42,842 bases of DNA from contig USFF01000009.1 of the NCBI GenBank assembly GCA_900553835.1, forward strand, positions 1-42,842, read 5' to 3'. The notes beneath the pieces are model-generated. The model did no database searches. It was given only the letters and a program-made list of their open reading frames with translations, and was not told the DNA's origin. A program made the position numbers and the translations under genes. The DNA comes from an uncultured Mycoplasmatota bacterium (GTDB taxonomy: Bacteria; Bacillota_I; Bacilli_A; RF39; UBA660). Shown piece by piece: positions 9,330 to 17,396 of this stretch; position 1 is the stretch's first letter, and the number at the start of each line of letters is the position of its first letter.

Positions 9330-11331
9330 TTACTTTCACCCTTTCTACTTTCCCTTCCTTATATAATAAATCATGTACTATGATAGCTTTACTTACGCCT
9401 AGTCTAACTTCTGCATAATTCTTTATTTTCTCTATATAACTATTATTAATAGGCTCTCCATTTAAAGAAACATACTCATCTCTTAAATTATTATAATAAA
9501 CTTTATTAGTAATAATATCTCCATTTGGAAAAACAGCTATTTTTTCTTTATTACTAAAAATATCATTACCTAAATTATACTTACACTCTAAATTAAACAT
9601 GTTACTAATAGTTGGAAAAACATCCCACATACCCATAACATCCTTTACAGTTTTAGATTGAATACCATTTGTATAAATAATTAAAGGTGTATTCTTAAGT
9701 AAATTATAACCATATTTATTTAAATTAATATAAGTTGCATCATCTTTGCTTTTAAGTTTATGAGTATAAAGATCGTAATTATATAAATAATTTAAATTCT
9801 CTTTACCTAGTTTACTTTCATGATCTCCATATAAAACAAATACAGTATTTTCATCTAAATTATTTTCCTTTATAAGTTTAAATAAAACACCTAAAGCTTC
9901 ATCTGCATAATGTGCACTTTTAAGATAATTGCCTATCTCTGTATTCTCTAAATAACTATCCACTTCTATGTTACCATCTTCATCTTTATACTCCACGCTA
10001 AAGTCAATATCACCATACTTACTTAAATCATTAAATGGACTATGATTACTCAAACTGATAACTTTACCCATATAATTACTATGATTATTTTTTATGTCTT
10101 TAATTATAGGAATAATTTGCTCATAAAACGACTTATCACCTAACCCAAGTCCAACATAATTTTCATCTTTCTTATCAGTAGGAACAATATAACTATCTCT
10201 ATCATAAAAAGCATCATAGCCTAAAGTATTATACATATTTTTTCTATTCCAGTAATTCCCGTTATTAGCATGCATTGCAAATGTAAAATACCCTTTATTT
10301 CTAAAAGCATTTTCCATTGTTTCATAAGTCCTATCATAATAATTAACAAAAACAGTTCCACTTGTACTAGGTAGTAATCCAGTACTTAAAGTAAACTCAG
10401 TATCACTACTAGTTCCCACACTTATCTGAGGATAAAACTTACTAAAATACATACTCTCCTTTACAAGTTTATTTAAATTAGGAGTAATCTCTATTCCATT
10501 GATTCTTAAATCAATAAGAAAATTTTGAATACTTTCCATGTGTATAAAAATAACGTTCTTTCCTTCAAAAATACCCGTATAAGAATTTTCTTCCTTACTG
10601 TAGTTTTTACTATTATAAAAATCTAAGAACTCTCTTCTATCTGCATCATAATTAAACATAGGGCTAATTGCAGGCTGCACACTGGTAACAAAGTCGCTAA
10701 ACATATAAGTATAAATCCCGAACCTTTTAACAACATAATCTCTATTCCAAAGTTTAACAAGCTTGCTACCATCACTCTTAGTCATAGTAAATACAATCAA
10801 AATAACGAGTGCTATACCAGATAAACAAGTATTTCTAAACATAAGTTTACCCTTTTCATCTTTTCCTACTTTATAATAATAATCTTTTTTAGATAATAAC
10901 CTATTGACAATTATTAATGTGATTGGACCAATTAAATAAATAAAATGAATTAATTTTAATCTAGCAGTAACTGAGTCGCTCACTTCACCGAGCATACTTA
11001 AAGTACTAAGCAAACTAATACTTACATAATTTGTATAGAACTTGTAATAAATAGAATTAATCACGCACATTGCTGTAAACAATATACTTATAGAAAGAAA
11101 ATATTTAAATTGATTTTTAGGTTTAATAAGATAACCAAATGAGCCAAGAACAATTACTATAATAAAATCACATACATAGGCTCTAAAATCACTTACATTC
11201 CCCATAGTAAATAGTCTTAATAAAAAGCCCATTAAAACAGAAGTAAAAGTATATGTTAAAAACAAAATATTTGTGCTAAAATATTTCTTAAATTTTTTAA
11301 TTATAATATTTTTAGAAAAACTTTTTTTCAC
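9310..11331 (-). CDS. ltaS: LtaS-type lipoteichoic acid synthase / phosphoglycerol transferase
   Basis: 673 aa. Five N-terminal TM segments (within about 20-185) precede an extracellular sulfatase/alkaline-phosphatase fold. Metal and substrate motifs: FIHMES near 260, WNRKNMYNTLGYDAFYD near 365, SNHSPF near 430, YGDHES near 500. In S. aureus LtaS the nucleophile is Thr in the order T-S-D; here the aligned residues are Ser308-Ser309-Asp310, with Thr307 just before, so the nucleophile position appears to be Ser. LtaS polymerises glycerol-phosphate from phosphatidylglycerol. The start is GTG after AAGGAAGG; the promoter is at 11361-11389. Confidence 0.85.
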   Translation of the reverse strand: MKKSFSKNIIIKKFKKYFSTNILFLTYTFTSVLMGFLLRLFTMGNVSDFRAYVCDFIIVIVLGSFGYLIKPKNQFKYFLSISILFTAMCVINSIYYKFYTNYVSISLLSTLSMLGEVSDSVTARLKLIHFIYLIGPITLIIVNRLLSKKDYYYKVGKDEKGKLMFRNTCLSGIALVILIVFTMTKSDGSKLVKLWNRDYVVKRFGIYTYMFSDFVTSVQPAISPMFNYDADRREFLDFYNSKNYSKEENSYTGIFEGKNVIFIHMESIQNFLIDLRINGIEITPNLNKLVKESMYFSKFYPQISVGTSSDTEFTLSTGLLPSTSGTVFVNYYDRTYETMENAFRNKGYFTFAMHANNGNYWNRKNMYNTLGYDAFYDRDSYIVPTDKKDENYVGLGLGDKSFYEQIIPIIKDIKNNHSNYMGKVISLSNHSPFNDLSKYGDIDFSVEYKDEDGNIEVDSYLENTEIGNYLKSAHYADEALGVLFKLIKENNLDENTVFVLYGDHESKLGKENLNYLYNYDLYTHKLKSKDDATYINLNKYGYNLLKNTPLIIYTNGIQSKTVKDVMGMWDVFPTISNMFNLECKYNLGNDIFSNKEKIAVFPNGDIITNKVYYNNLRDEYVSLNGEPINNSYIEKIKNYAEVRLGVSKAIIVHDLLYKEGKVERVKVNEKSVK

Positions 11332-11360
11332 TTAAATCCTTCCTTTTTACTTCTGAAATA

Positions 11361-11389
11361 ATTATATCAAATATTACTAAAGAATTCAA
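11361..11389 (-). promoter_or_regulatory. SigmaA-type promoter of ltaS
   Basis: Minus strand TTGAAT, 17-nt spacer, TATAAT. The -10 box is about 30 nt upstream of the ltaS GTG. Confidence 0.75.
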
Positions 11390-11462
11390 TTTAAATAAGT
11401 TTTTAAAATGTAGAGTTAATTTACTAACAAATATTTTTTTCACTAATCATTACCAAAATATA

Positions 11463-11538
11463 CAAAAATGTGATATTTTTATCAAAAAAACTTGCAAAAG
11501 TGTGATTTTTCCACCAAAAAACTTTGCAAAAGTGTGAT
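11463..11538. repeat. Tandem repeat, 32-bp period (2.4 copies)
   Basis: Units start at 11463, 11495 and 11527 (the last partial). Each begins CAAAA(A/G)TGTGAT, so TGTGAT recurs at 11469, 11501 and 11533, exactly 32 bp apart; the rest of the unit is an AT-rich run with a CCACC or ATC step. It lies in the 435-nt gap between ltaS and the fibre locus. That gap otherwise holds the ltaS promoter, a small spurious frame and the terminator at 11702. It could be phased protein-binding sites or a multi-repeat IS end. Confidence 0.6.
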
Positions 11539-11701
11539 GTTATACTAAGTAAATACGATATAATAGGAAAATTTATAACTCCGGGTTTATTAATTAGAAA
11601 AATAATTAATATTCCTATATATTTCATAGAATACATTAATGAATTAAATTCGAATTAAAACAAAGTTGAATCTTTTTTTTAATTTATTAAATTTATCAAA
11701 C

Positions 11702-11725
11702 AAAAAAAGTGAATTTAATCACTTA
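11702..11725 (-). terminator. Terminator downstream of TasA-like gene
   Basis: AAGTGA / TCACTT arms around ATTTAA, followed on the minus strand by a 7-nt U-run. Confidence 0.7.
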
Positions 11726-11766
11726 TAACGTATCCTACAGCAAATATTTATTACGCATATCACCAA

Positions 11767-12360
11767 CTAATTAGGGATAGTAGTTGTTCCTGTTTTATTC
11801 TTGTTATTATAATATATTGAATTAACTCCCTCGCCTAAATCAGCATACAAAGTACCATTAAATGATTTCCCTTGATCATAATTTTGATTTGTATTATTAT
11901 CAGGAAGTTCTAAAGTAAATGTGTAATTAAATGTCTGAGCATTAGAATTAGGATTAATTGTTAATGTTACTAGTGTAACAGTAGTACTAGTACTAACAGT
12001 AGGCACTTTACCTGTAATACTACTATTCGCTCCAGTGCCAGTCAACTTCCATGTTAAATCTTTAAAACTATTAGTATAATCAAGTCTTACATACACTGTT
12101 CTAGCCACATCAGTAGCAGGAGCACTTATAGTAAATGTTTTACTTTGCTTCCAACCAGGCTCTATATCAGTGTTATTTATAAAATCATTACCACCATCAA
12201 ATGTTATATTACCAATTTTAGCAGTATCAACATTTCCATTAACTGCACTATTTTGATTAATTTTAGTAGTAAAGTATGCTAAAGTAACACCAACTACAGT
12301 CATAATTATAGTTAGAACAGTGATAATCATTAAACTTAAATCTTTACTACTATCTTTCAT
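11767..12360 (-). CDS. TasA/camelysin-like surface protein with SipW-type signal
   Basis: 197 aa. The signal region is one TM helix (about 10-30) ending GVTLAYFTTKINQNSAV, the pattern of SipW-dependent signal peptides with cleavage expected near A-YFT. The mature part is Thr/Asn-rich and beta-strand-like. It carries EPGWKQSKTFTI near residue 67 and YDQGKSFNGTLYADLG near the C-terminus. These two landmarks recur in the next four genes. TasA-family proteins assemble into biofilm fibres. It follows the 12375 gene by 14 nt with an AAAGGAAG ribosome site, so the two form an operon closed by the 11702 terminator. No SipW signal peptidase gene is in the window. Confidence 0.7.
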   Translation of the reverse strand: MKDSSKDLSLMIITVLTIIMTVVGVTLAYFTTKINQNSAVNGNVDTAKIGNITFDGGNDFINNTDIEPGWKQSKTFTISAPATDVARTVYVRLDYTNSFKDLTWKLTGTGANSSITGKVPTVSTSTTVTLVTLTINPNSNAQTFNYTFTLELPDNNTNQNYDQGKSFNGTLYADLGEGVNSIYYNNKNKTGTTTIPN

Positions 12361-12374
12361 ATTATGCTTCCTTT

Positions 12375-12944
12375 CTACTCACCTACAGCAACAACCTTAC
12401 CAGTAAAAGTTTTGCCTTGTAAATAATCTTGATTTTCTCCATTATCAATAAACTTCATTTTTAATTTATATCTGTGAACCACTCCAGTATTTATTATTCC
12501 ACTTCCGAGAGAAACAGACACACCTGGTACTCTAACCTCATTAGTGCTCACTACCTTATTAGTAGAACTTTCATTAATCACTTTCCCATTTAGAGTACTT
12601 GTTCCCTCTAAACTATATACAAAACTATTATCGTTAATTTCGTTCTTCTCAATTTCAAACATTAAATTATATCTACCAACAGCATCCTCTTCATTAGAAG
12701 TATTAACTATCTCAAATATCATTTCATTACTCCATCCTGGTTTAACCTTTGTATCATTAAAACCTTGTATATCATGAAATGCTGCGGTTACATAAGCTGT
12801 TTTAACTTCAACATCACCATTCTTTTTATTCCCAATTACATCAGCAAAAACCAGTGCTGCAAACGTAGCACCAATAGCAACTAAAATAAATGATAATACT
12901 ACAATTATTGAATAAATATACGCTTTAATATTCTTATCTTTCAT
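12375..12944 (-). CDS. TasA-like secreted/membrane-anchored protein
   Basis: 189 aa from the ATG at 12944, preceded by GGTGAT; an ATG 12 nt earlier would overlap that site. One N-terminal TM helix ends IGATFAALVFADVIGNKKNG. This keeps the G-A-T-F-A of the SipW-type signal but not the following YFT, so processing is less certain than in its neighbours. The ectodomain has KPGWSNEMIFEIVN near residue 66 and NQDYLQGKTFTGKV near the end, the shared landmarks of the locus. Promoter at 12968-12996. It is divergent in sequence from the 11767 and 13075 products, suggesting a distinct fibre part rather than a recent copy. Confidence 0.6.
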   Translation of the reverse strand: MKDKNIKAYIYSIIVVLSFILVAIGATFAALVFADVIGNKKNGDVEVKTAYVTAAFHDIQGFNDTKVKPGWSNEMIFEIVNTSNEEDAVGRYNLMFEIEKNEINDNSFVYSLEGTSTLNGKVINESSTNKVVSTNEVRVPGVSVSLGSGIINTGVVHRYKLKMKFIDNGENQDYLQGKTFTGKVVAVGE

Positions 12945-12967
12945 ATCTATCACCATATCATATAATT

Positions 12968-12996
12968 ATGATACCAAAAAAAAGATAAAATTACAA
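12968..12996 (-). promoter_or_regulatory. Promoter of two-gene TasA-like operon
   Basis: Minus strand TTGTAA, 17-nt spacer, TATCAT, with GG before the -10. It lies between the terminator of the 13075 gene and the 12944 start. Confidence 0.5.
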
Positions 12997-13004
12997 TACA
13001 AAAC

Positions 13005-13034
13005 ACAAAAAAAGTTAGAAAATAATCTAACTTA
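13005..13034 (-). terminator. Terminator of major TasA-like subunit gene
   Basis: AAGTTAGA / TCTAACTT arms around a TTATTT loop, then a 7-nt U-run on the minus strand. Confidence 0.8.
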
Positions 13035-13074
13035 ATTTTTGTTAATAATCGTAAATTAACTATGTTAATTCAAA

Positions 13075-13623
13075 CTATTGTCCAACTTGACCGTTAACTT
13101 TAGTTAAGTCACAAGTAACTGAAGCACCAAAAGTTTGTCCTTGGTTAGTTTGTTCAGCACCAGTTTCTTTAAATCTAAATTGGATTTTGTAAGCATCACT
13201 TAGGTTACCAGTTGCGATTGTTCCAGTAGCAACTTCAGTTGCAGCTTTAGGAACAGCAGTCCATTCACCATAAGTAGTATCATCAGCACCTGTAATTTGA
13301 TATTCAAAATCTGTTGAAGTACCTTCACCAGTTTTAGCAATCTTACAAGCATATTCAGCTGAAGCACTACCAGTTATGCTTTGAGTTGCAATAGTGAAAG
13401 TTTTTTCACCACTTGTCCAACCTGGCATAATATTTTCACCACTAAATGTAGTACCTGATAATGTTACTGCTGAGATTGTAGCTGTTGTAACAGTACCTGT
13501 AACGGCATCTTTATTTCCCATAGTAGTTGTGAAGTATGCAAATGTTGCACCTATAATAGCTACTAATAAAGTTGCTATACCAATTACTGATAAGAAAATA
13601 GTTTGTCCTTTGTTTTCTCCCAT
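13075..13623 (-). CDS. TasA-like putative major fibre subunit, SipW-type signal
   Basis: 182 aa. The signal helix (about 9-27) ends IIGATFAYFTTTMGNKDAV, a clear SipW-dependent signature. The mature domain is Ala/Thr/Gly-rich with PGWTSGEKTFTI near residue 66 and TNQGQTFGASVTCDL near the C-terminus. Two cysteines (YACKI and VTCDL) could form a disulfide. Expression signals are the best of the locus: promoter TTGATT-17-TAGAAT, a perfect AAAGGAGG site 8 nt before ATG, and its own terminator. Composition is less AT-biased than its neighbours. I infer an abundant structural subunit, monocistronic and separately tunable. It could also be a camelysin-like protein without fibre function. Confidence 0.7.
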   Translation of the reverse strand: MGENKGQTIFLSVIGIATLLVAIIGATFAYFTTTMGNKDAVTGTVTTATISAVTLSGTTFSGENIMPGWTSGEKTFTIATQSITGSASAEYACKIAKTGEGTSTDFEYQITGADDTTYGEWTAVPKAATEVATGTIATGNLSDAYKIQFRFKETGAEQTNQGQTFGASVTCDLTKVNGQVGQ

Positions 13624-13649
13624 AGTTCTTTACCTCCTTTACAATAAAA

Positions 13650-13678
13650 ATTCTATCAAGTTTTTCATGTAAAATCAA
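13650..13678 (-). promoter_or_regulatory. Strong promoter of the 13075 fibre gene
   Basis: Minus strand TTGATT, 17-nt spacer, TAGAAT, about 26 nt upstream of the ATG, with AAAGGAGG between. Confidence 0.75.
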
Positions 13679-13713
13679 GTCTTTTTTTACATTTTTTTCA
13701 CTTTTTTATCACT

Positions 13714-13750
13714 AAAAAAAAATACGTAGCTCTAAAACCACGTATTTTTA
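13714..13750 (-). terminator. Terminator of calcium-repeat gene
   Basis: AAAATACGT / ACGTATTTT arms around a 12-nt loop just after the 13756 stop, with a long U-run on the minus strand. Confidence 0.8.
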
Positions 13751-13755
13751 GCACT

Positions 13756-15354
13756 TTATAAAGATTTTACTTTTAAAGAAGAATAATATGTTCTTCCAAA
13801 ATTATTATCAGTCAAACTCTTGTTTTGATTATTACTAAAACTATAAATTAATTCATATTGATTAGTTTCACCTGGATTTATTTCTACATTATCAACTAAT
13901 ACTTCACCATTATTAGGAGTATAAAGTAGTTCTCCTTTAGCAATTTCAGCGCCATTTTTCATTAAAACAAATTTAGGCCTAACTTCATAATGATAATCGT
14001 TTAAAATTTCTTCCCAAGTTATTTTATAAGTTATTTTTTCACTTCCATTATTAGAAATATTAAATCTCTTGCTTTTTGTCCAACCTGGTTTAACTATTTC
14101 TTTCTTATAATCATTCATTCCAAGCCAAGTAAAACTAAATTCATTATCTTTAGATAAATCTATATTTTCTTCGATTGTTTCATATTTAAGTAAACTTGTG
14201 TCAATGATGCCATTATCAGGTTTTCCATCTCTATTACTATCAATATTTGCAACAATACTTTCGCCATTTAAAGCTATAGCCATATCAGGAATTCCATCCC
14301 CATCTAAATCAATATTATAAGTAGGAAATCCAAAATTATTTACATTACAATTAAGCTTACATTTTCCACTATTATCGAGAATATTAACTAGATTAAAATC
14401 TGCCTTTTTATCGCCATCTTTATCTATATTAACATCTGCAGTGCCATCTTTATTAAGATCCAAATTAATATCCGCTTTATTATCTTTATTTGTATCTATA
14501 TTGATATCTGGAATATTATCTCCATCAATATCTATATTAATATCTGCTTTTCCATCTCCATCCAAATCAATATTAATATCTGGAATATTATCCTTAACTT
14601 CTGAAATATCACAGTTTAAAACGCATTTTCCATTTTCCATTTGATTAATTAAATTAAAATCTGCTTTCTCATCATTATCTTTATCTAAATTAAACACTGG
14701 TTTTGTATAATCTTTACCATAATTAATATTTAAATCAGGTAATTTATCTTTGTTAGTATCAATATTTAAATCGGCTTTATTATCTTTATTAATATCTATA
14801 TTAATGCTTGGAGTCTTACTTCCAACATAATCACAGTTAATATCACACACACCATCACCATTAGTATCAAGATTTAAATCAAGCACTCCATCACCATCAA
14901 AATCTATATTAATATTAGGCACATTATCATTATCTGTGTCACAATTAACATCACACACACCATCACCATTAATATCTTGATTAATCATATTCTTATCAGG
15001 TTTCTCATCATTATTAGTATCAAGATTAAAATAAGGTGCTAAAATTTTGCCATAAGAAATATTATAATCAGGTTTATTATCCTTATTATTATCACAATTT
15101 ACATTACAAAACTTATCACCGTCAGTGTCTACATTTAAATCAGGCCATCCATCTCCATCAGTATCTACATTTAAATTTCTAGCCTTTAATGTAAAATAAT
15201 TCATAGCTATAAAACTCGTAACAGCAGTAACTATTACAAATAGAATAAAGATAAAAACAGTTAAAAATGTTTTACTAACTTTTTTCTTCTTACTTTCTCC
15301 CTCTTTAAAATAAAGATTTTCCTCTTCTATAATTTTTTTATCTTCTTCATTCAC
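13756..15354 (-). CDS. Long calcium-repeat stalk protein with TasA-like C-terminus
   Basis: 532 aa, GTG start. Order: a cytoplasmic tail (residues 1-27) with KKIIEEENLYF; a TM helix (about 28-50); then about 320 residues of thrombospondin-type-3/dockerin-like repeats of the form N-x-D-x-D-G-D-G-x-x-D-x-N; then a C-terminal domain with KPGWTKSKRFNI near 417 and NNFGRTYYSSLKV at the end, like the small TasA-like neighbours. Five C-x-x-N-C pairs (such as GVCDVNCD) are spaced among the repeats. The topology is type II: tail in, repeats out. The repeats should bind Ca2+ and stiffen into a rod. Paralogue of the 15439 gene. Confidence 0.75.
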   Translation of the reverse strand: MNEEDKKIIEEENLYFKEGESKKKKVSKTFLTVFIFILFVIVTAVTSFIAMNYFTLKARNLNVDTDGDGWPDLNVDTDGDKFCNVNCDNNKDNKPDYNISYGKILAPYFNLDTNNDEKPDKNMINQDINGDGVCDVNCDTDNDNVPNINIDFDGDGVLDLNLDTNGDGVCDINCDYVGSKTPSINIDINKDNKADLNIDTNKDKLPDLNINYGKDYTKPVFNLDKDNDEKADFNLINQMENGKCVLNCDISEVKDNIPDINIDLDGDGKADINIDIDGDNIPDINIDTNKDNKADINLDLNKDGTADVNIDKDGDKKADFNLVNILDNSGKCKLNCNVNNFGFPTYNIDLDGDGIPDMAIALNGESIVANIDSNRDGKPDNGIIDTSLLKYETIEENIDLSKDNEFSFTWLGMNDYKKEIVKPGWTKSKRFNISNNGSEKITYKITWEEILNDYHYEVRPKFVLMKNGAEIAKGELLYTPNNGEVLVDNVEINPGETNQYELIYSFSNNQNKSLTDNNFGRTYYSSLKVKSL

Positions 15355-15430
15355 ACATACCCTCTCCTATTCTATTTATAATAATATCACATTTTTAATT
15401 AAAACTCTACTAATATATTTAACTTAACGT

Positions 15431-15459
15431 AAAAAATGCTAGTTTACTAAACTAGCATT
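15431..15459 (-). terminator. Terminator overlapping end of 15439 gene
   Basis: Near-perfect 12-bp arms AATGCTAGTTTA / TAAACTAGCATT, followed on the minus strand by a U-run. The left arm includes the TAG stop codon. Confidence 0.8.
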
Positions 15460-16920
15460 CTCTATTTGAACTTTAGCATTAAAAGTTTTTCCTTGATCAA
15501 TATCTTGATTTTTACCAGTTTCTTCGAACATAAAGTATAATTGATATCTATGTTGTTCTTTACTCTTAAGAACAATATCTTTAACTATAGCACTATCGTT
15601 TTTAGGAACAGTAACCCTTCCATTTGTAACAACTTTATTGTTACTCATATCAACTAACCAATACTTTAAATCACTTGTTTCAAAGTTGTTCTTAACATCT
15701 TTAAAACTAATAGTATAAACTATATCATTTAAGCTTGAATTAACCAGAACAAACTCTTTACTTGCTGTAAAACCTGGAGACAATACTTTATTATTAGTAA
15801 CTAAATCTTTAAATGTTAAAATATTATATTCGCTCTTACTAGTATCAAGTTCCTTAATATCTTCACTTTCAGGTTTAGTATCTACTAAATTAGTATCCGC
15901 AACTCCATCTTTATCTAAATCTAAATTTACATCTGCTTTTCCATCTTTATTTAAATCACAATTAAGTTGACAATAATTCTTATCTTCTATATCTAAATTT
16001 GTATCAGGGAAACCATCATTATCAGTATCTATATTAAAATCCTCACCATCAACAGTTTTAGGTGTTAAATTCTTAGTTGGAGTTTCTCCATCTTCAGTCA
16101 CATTAAATATTGGATCTTTTCCTCCAGGAAGAGTAATATCTGCATCAGGTTTACCATCTTTATCAAAGTCTTTATTAATATCAGATTTACCATCTCCATC
16201 AGTATCAACATCCAAATAAGGATCTTTTTCCTCATCTAAAGTAATATTTATATCGGGAAGACCATCTCCATCAGTATCAATATTACTTTTAGAATTATCT
16301 CCATCCCATTTATTAACTGGATTATGAATATTACCATCTTTATCAATTACATTAAATACTGGTTCTGTTCCGTCACCATAAGGTAAATTAGTATCAGGCA
16401 CTCCATCTCCATCTCTATCTATGTTAATATCAGGCACTCCATCTCCATTAATATCAACGTTAGTCTTAACCTTGCCATCTTTATCAGTACAATTAAGTTT
16501 ACACTTCCCATCTTCCGTTTGATTAACTAAATTAAAGTCAGGTTTACCATCACCATCTCTATCAATATTAAAGTATGGATTATTACCTTTACCATATGTA
16601 ATATTTAAATCAGGCTTACCATCATTATTCGTATCAATATTTGTATCAGCCCTACCATCATTATTTGTATCACAGTTTAAATCACAGATACCATCACCAT
16701 CAGCATCATAATTAAGACCGTAAATATTTATATCTGGGTTGTTATTATTTCTAACTAAAGAAAGAGTAACAAAAACTGTCAAAACACTCATTAAAGCTAT
16801 AAAAATAATTAAAATAATTATAATTTTTTTATTTTTATCCTCTTTAGATTCCTCAAAATATAAACCTTCTTCCTCAATTATCTTTCTTTCTTCTTCTGTA
16901 TAAGGACTTTTGTTATCCAT
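15439..16920 (-). CDS. Long calcium-repeat stalk protein, paralogue of 13756 product
   Basis: 493 aa from the ATG at 16920, preceded by GGGAGTG; an upstream in-frame GTG falls inside that site. Same plan as the 13756 product: cytoplasmic EEERKIIEEEGLYFEE, a TM helix (about 34-57), roughly 280 residues of DxDGDGxPDxN repeats broken by short linkers (such as GKGNNPYFNIDRDGDGKPDF), three C-x-x-N-C pairs, then a C-terminal TasA-like domain with SPGFTASKEFVL near 385 and NQDIDQGKTFNAKV. The repeat register differs from the paralogue, so the duplication is not recent or the repeats recombine. Own promoter at 16945-16973 and own terminator. Confidence 0.75.
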   Translation of the reverse strand: MDNKSPYTEEERKIIEEEGLYFEESKEDKNKKIIIILIIFIALMSVLTVFVTLSLVRNNNNPDINIYGLNYDADGDGICDLNCDTNNDGRADTNIDTNNDGKPDLNITYGKGNNPYFNIDRDGDGKPDFNLVNQTEDGKCKLNCTDKDGKVKTNVDINGDGVPDINIDRDGDGVPDTNLPYGDGTEPVFNVIDKDGNIHNPVNKWDGDNSKSNIDTDGDGLPDINITLDEEKDPYLDVDTDGDGKSDINKDFDKDGKPDADITLPGGKDPIFNVTEDGETPTKNLTPKTVDGEDFNIDTDNDGFPDTNLDIEDKNYCQLNCDLNKDGKADVNLDLDKDGVADTNLVDTKPESEDIKELDTSKSEYNILTFKDLVTNNKVLSPGFTASKEFVLVNSSLNDIVYTISFKDVKNNFETSDLKYWLVDMSNNKVVTNGRVTVPKNDSAIVKDIVLKSKEQHRYQLYFMFEETGKNQDIDQGKTFNAKVQIENASLVN

Positions 16921-16944
16921 ATTACTCACTCCCTACTATATAAA

Positions 16945-16973
16945 ATAATACCACACTCATAAAATTAAATCAA
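16945..16973 (-). promoter_or_regulatory. Promoter of 15439 gene
   Basis: Minus strand TTGATT, 17-nt spacer, TATTAT, with TGTGG before the -10. The -35 hexamer is identical to that of the 13075 gene. Confidence 0.7.
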
Positions 16974-17307
16974 CAAAATAACATAAAATATATTCTTTAA
17001 AAATAACAATTATAAGCATGATTAAACCAAAAACAAAAATTAAAGAGTTTATCAATTTCAAATTAAAAAAAACTAAAGTACTATTAAGACTTCAGTTATC
17101 TTCTCTTAATTTTTATATTTTTTTAAAGTATGATGCACATAACGAATTATATTATCTATATGTCCTTTGGCAATATAAATGGCAATATAATAACAACTCA
17201 AATAATAAAAACAATCTTTAAATAAACAATATCTTACAGCCTATATAATTATGCACATACCTGTGATAACTTAAGTGCCATCTATTTTTCCAAAATAATA
17301 ACTATAT

Positions 17308-17345
17308 ATCACAAAATTCCGACTATTTTGAGCTGCTTTATCACA
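17308..17345. repeat. ATCACA pair, 32-bp spacing
   Basis: ATCACA occurs at 17308 and 17340, 32 bp apart, the same period as the TGTGAT repeat at 11463 but on the other strand; both copies continue with an AT run and TTCC. They sit in the 443-nt gap between the 15439 gene and the YihY gene. That gap also holds the 15439 promoter at its left end and the YihY terminator at its right end. The middle (about 16980-17300) shows a small plus-strand frame without a convincing ribosome site, and nothing else I can support. Confidence 0.4.
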
Positions 17346-17352
17346 TTTTTCC

Positions 17353-17396
17353 AAAAAAGAAGGTTAACTAATTTTTTTACTTGCTTTAACCTTCTC
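17353..17396 (-). terminator. Terminator of YihY operon
   Basis: AGAAGGTTAA / TTAACCTTCT arms around a U-rich loop, overlapping the yihY 3' end and followed on the minus strand by UUUUUU. Confidence 0.7.

Noticed and set aside
11424..11636. 70-codon minus-strand frame in the ltaS-fibre gap
   Set aside because: It is built over the 32-bp tandem repeat, has no ribosome site, and its hydrophobic composition follows from AT-rich repeats.
14441..14644. Repetitive frame opposite the calcium-repeat region
   Set aside because: Simple antisense shadow of the Asp/Asn repeats.
13756..16920. CRISPR-like array suggested by regular repeats on the DNA
   Set aside because: The repeats are coding, degenerate and in register with DxDGDGxxD protein repeats; there are no spacers of fixed length.
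17018..17221. 67-codon plus-strand frame in the gap right of the stalk gene
   Set aside because: No Shine-Dalgarno or promoter, low-complexity Asn/Lys/Tyr composition, opposite to all neighbours.
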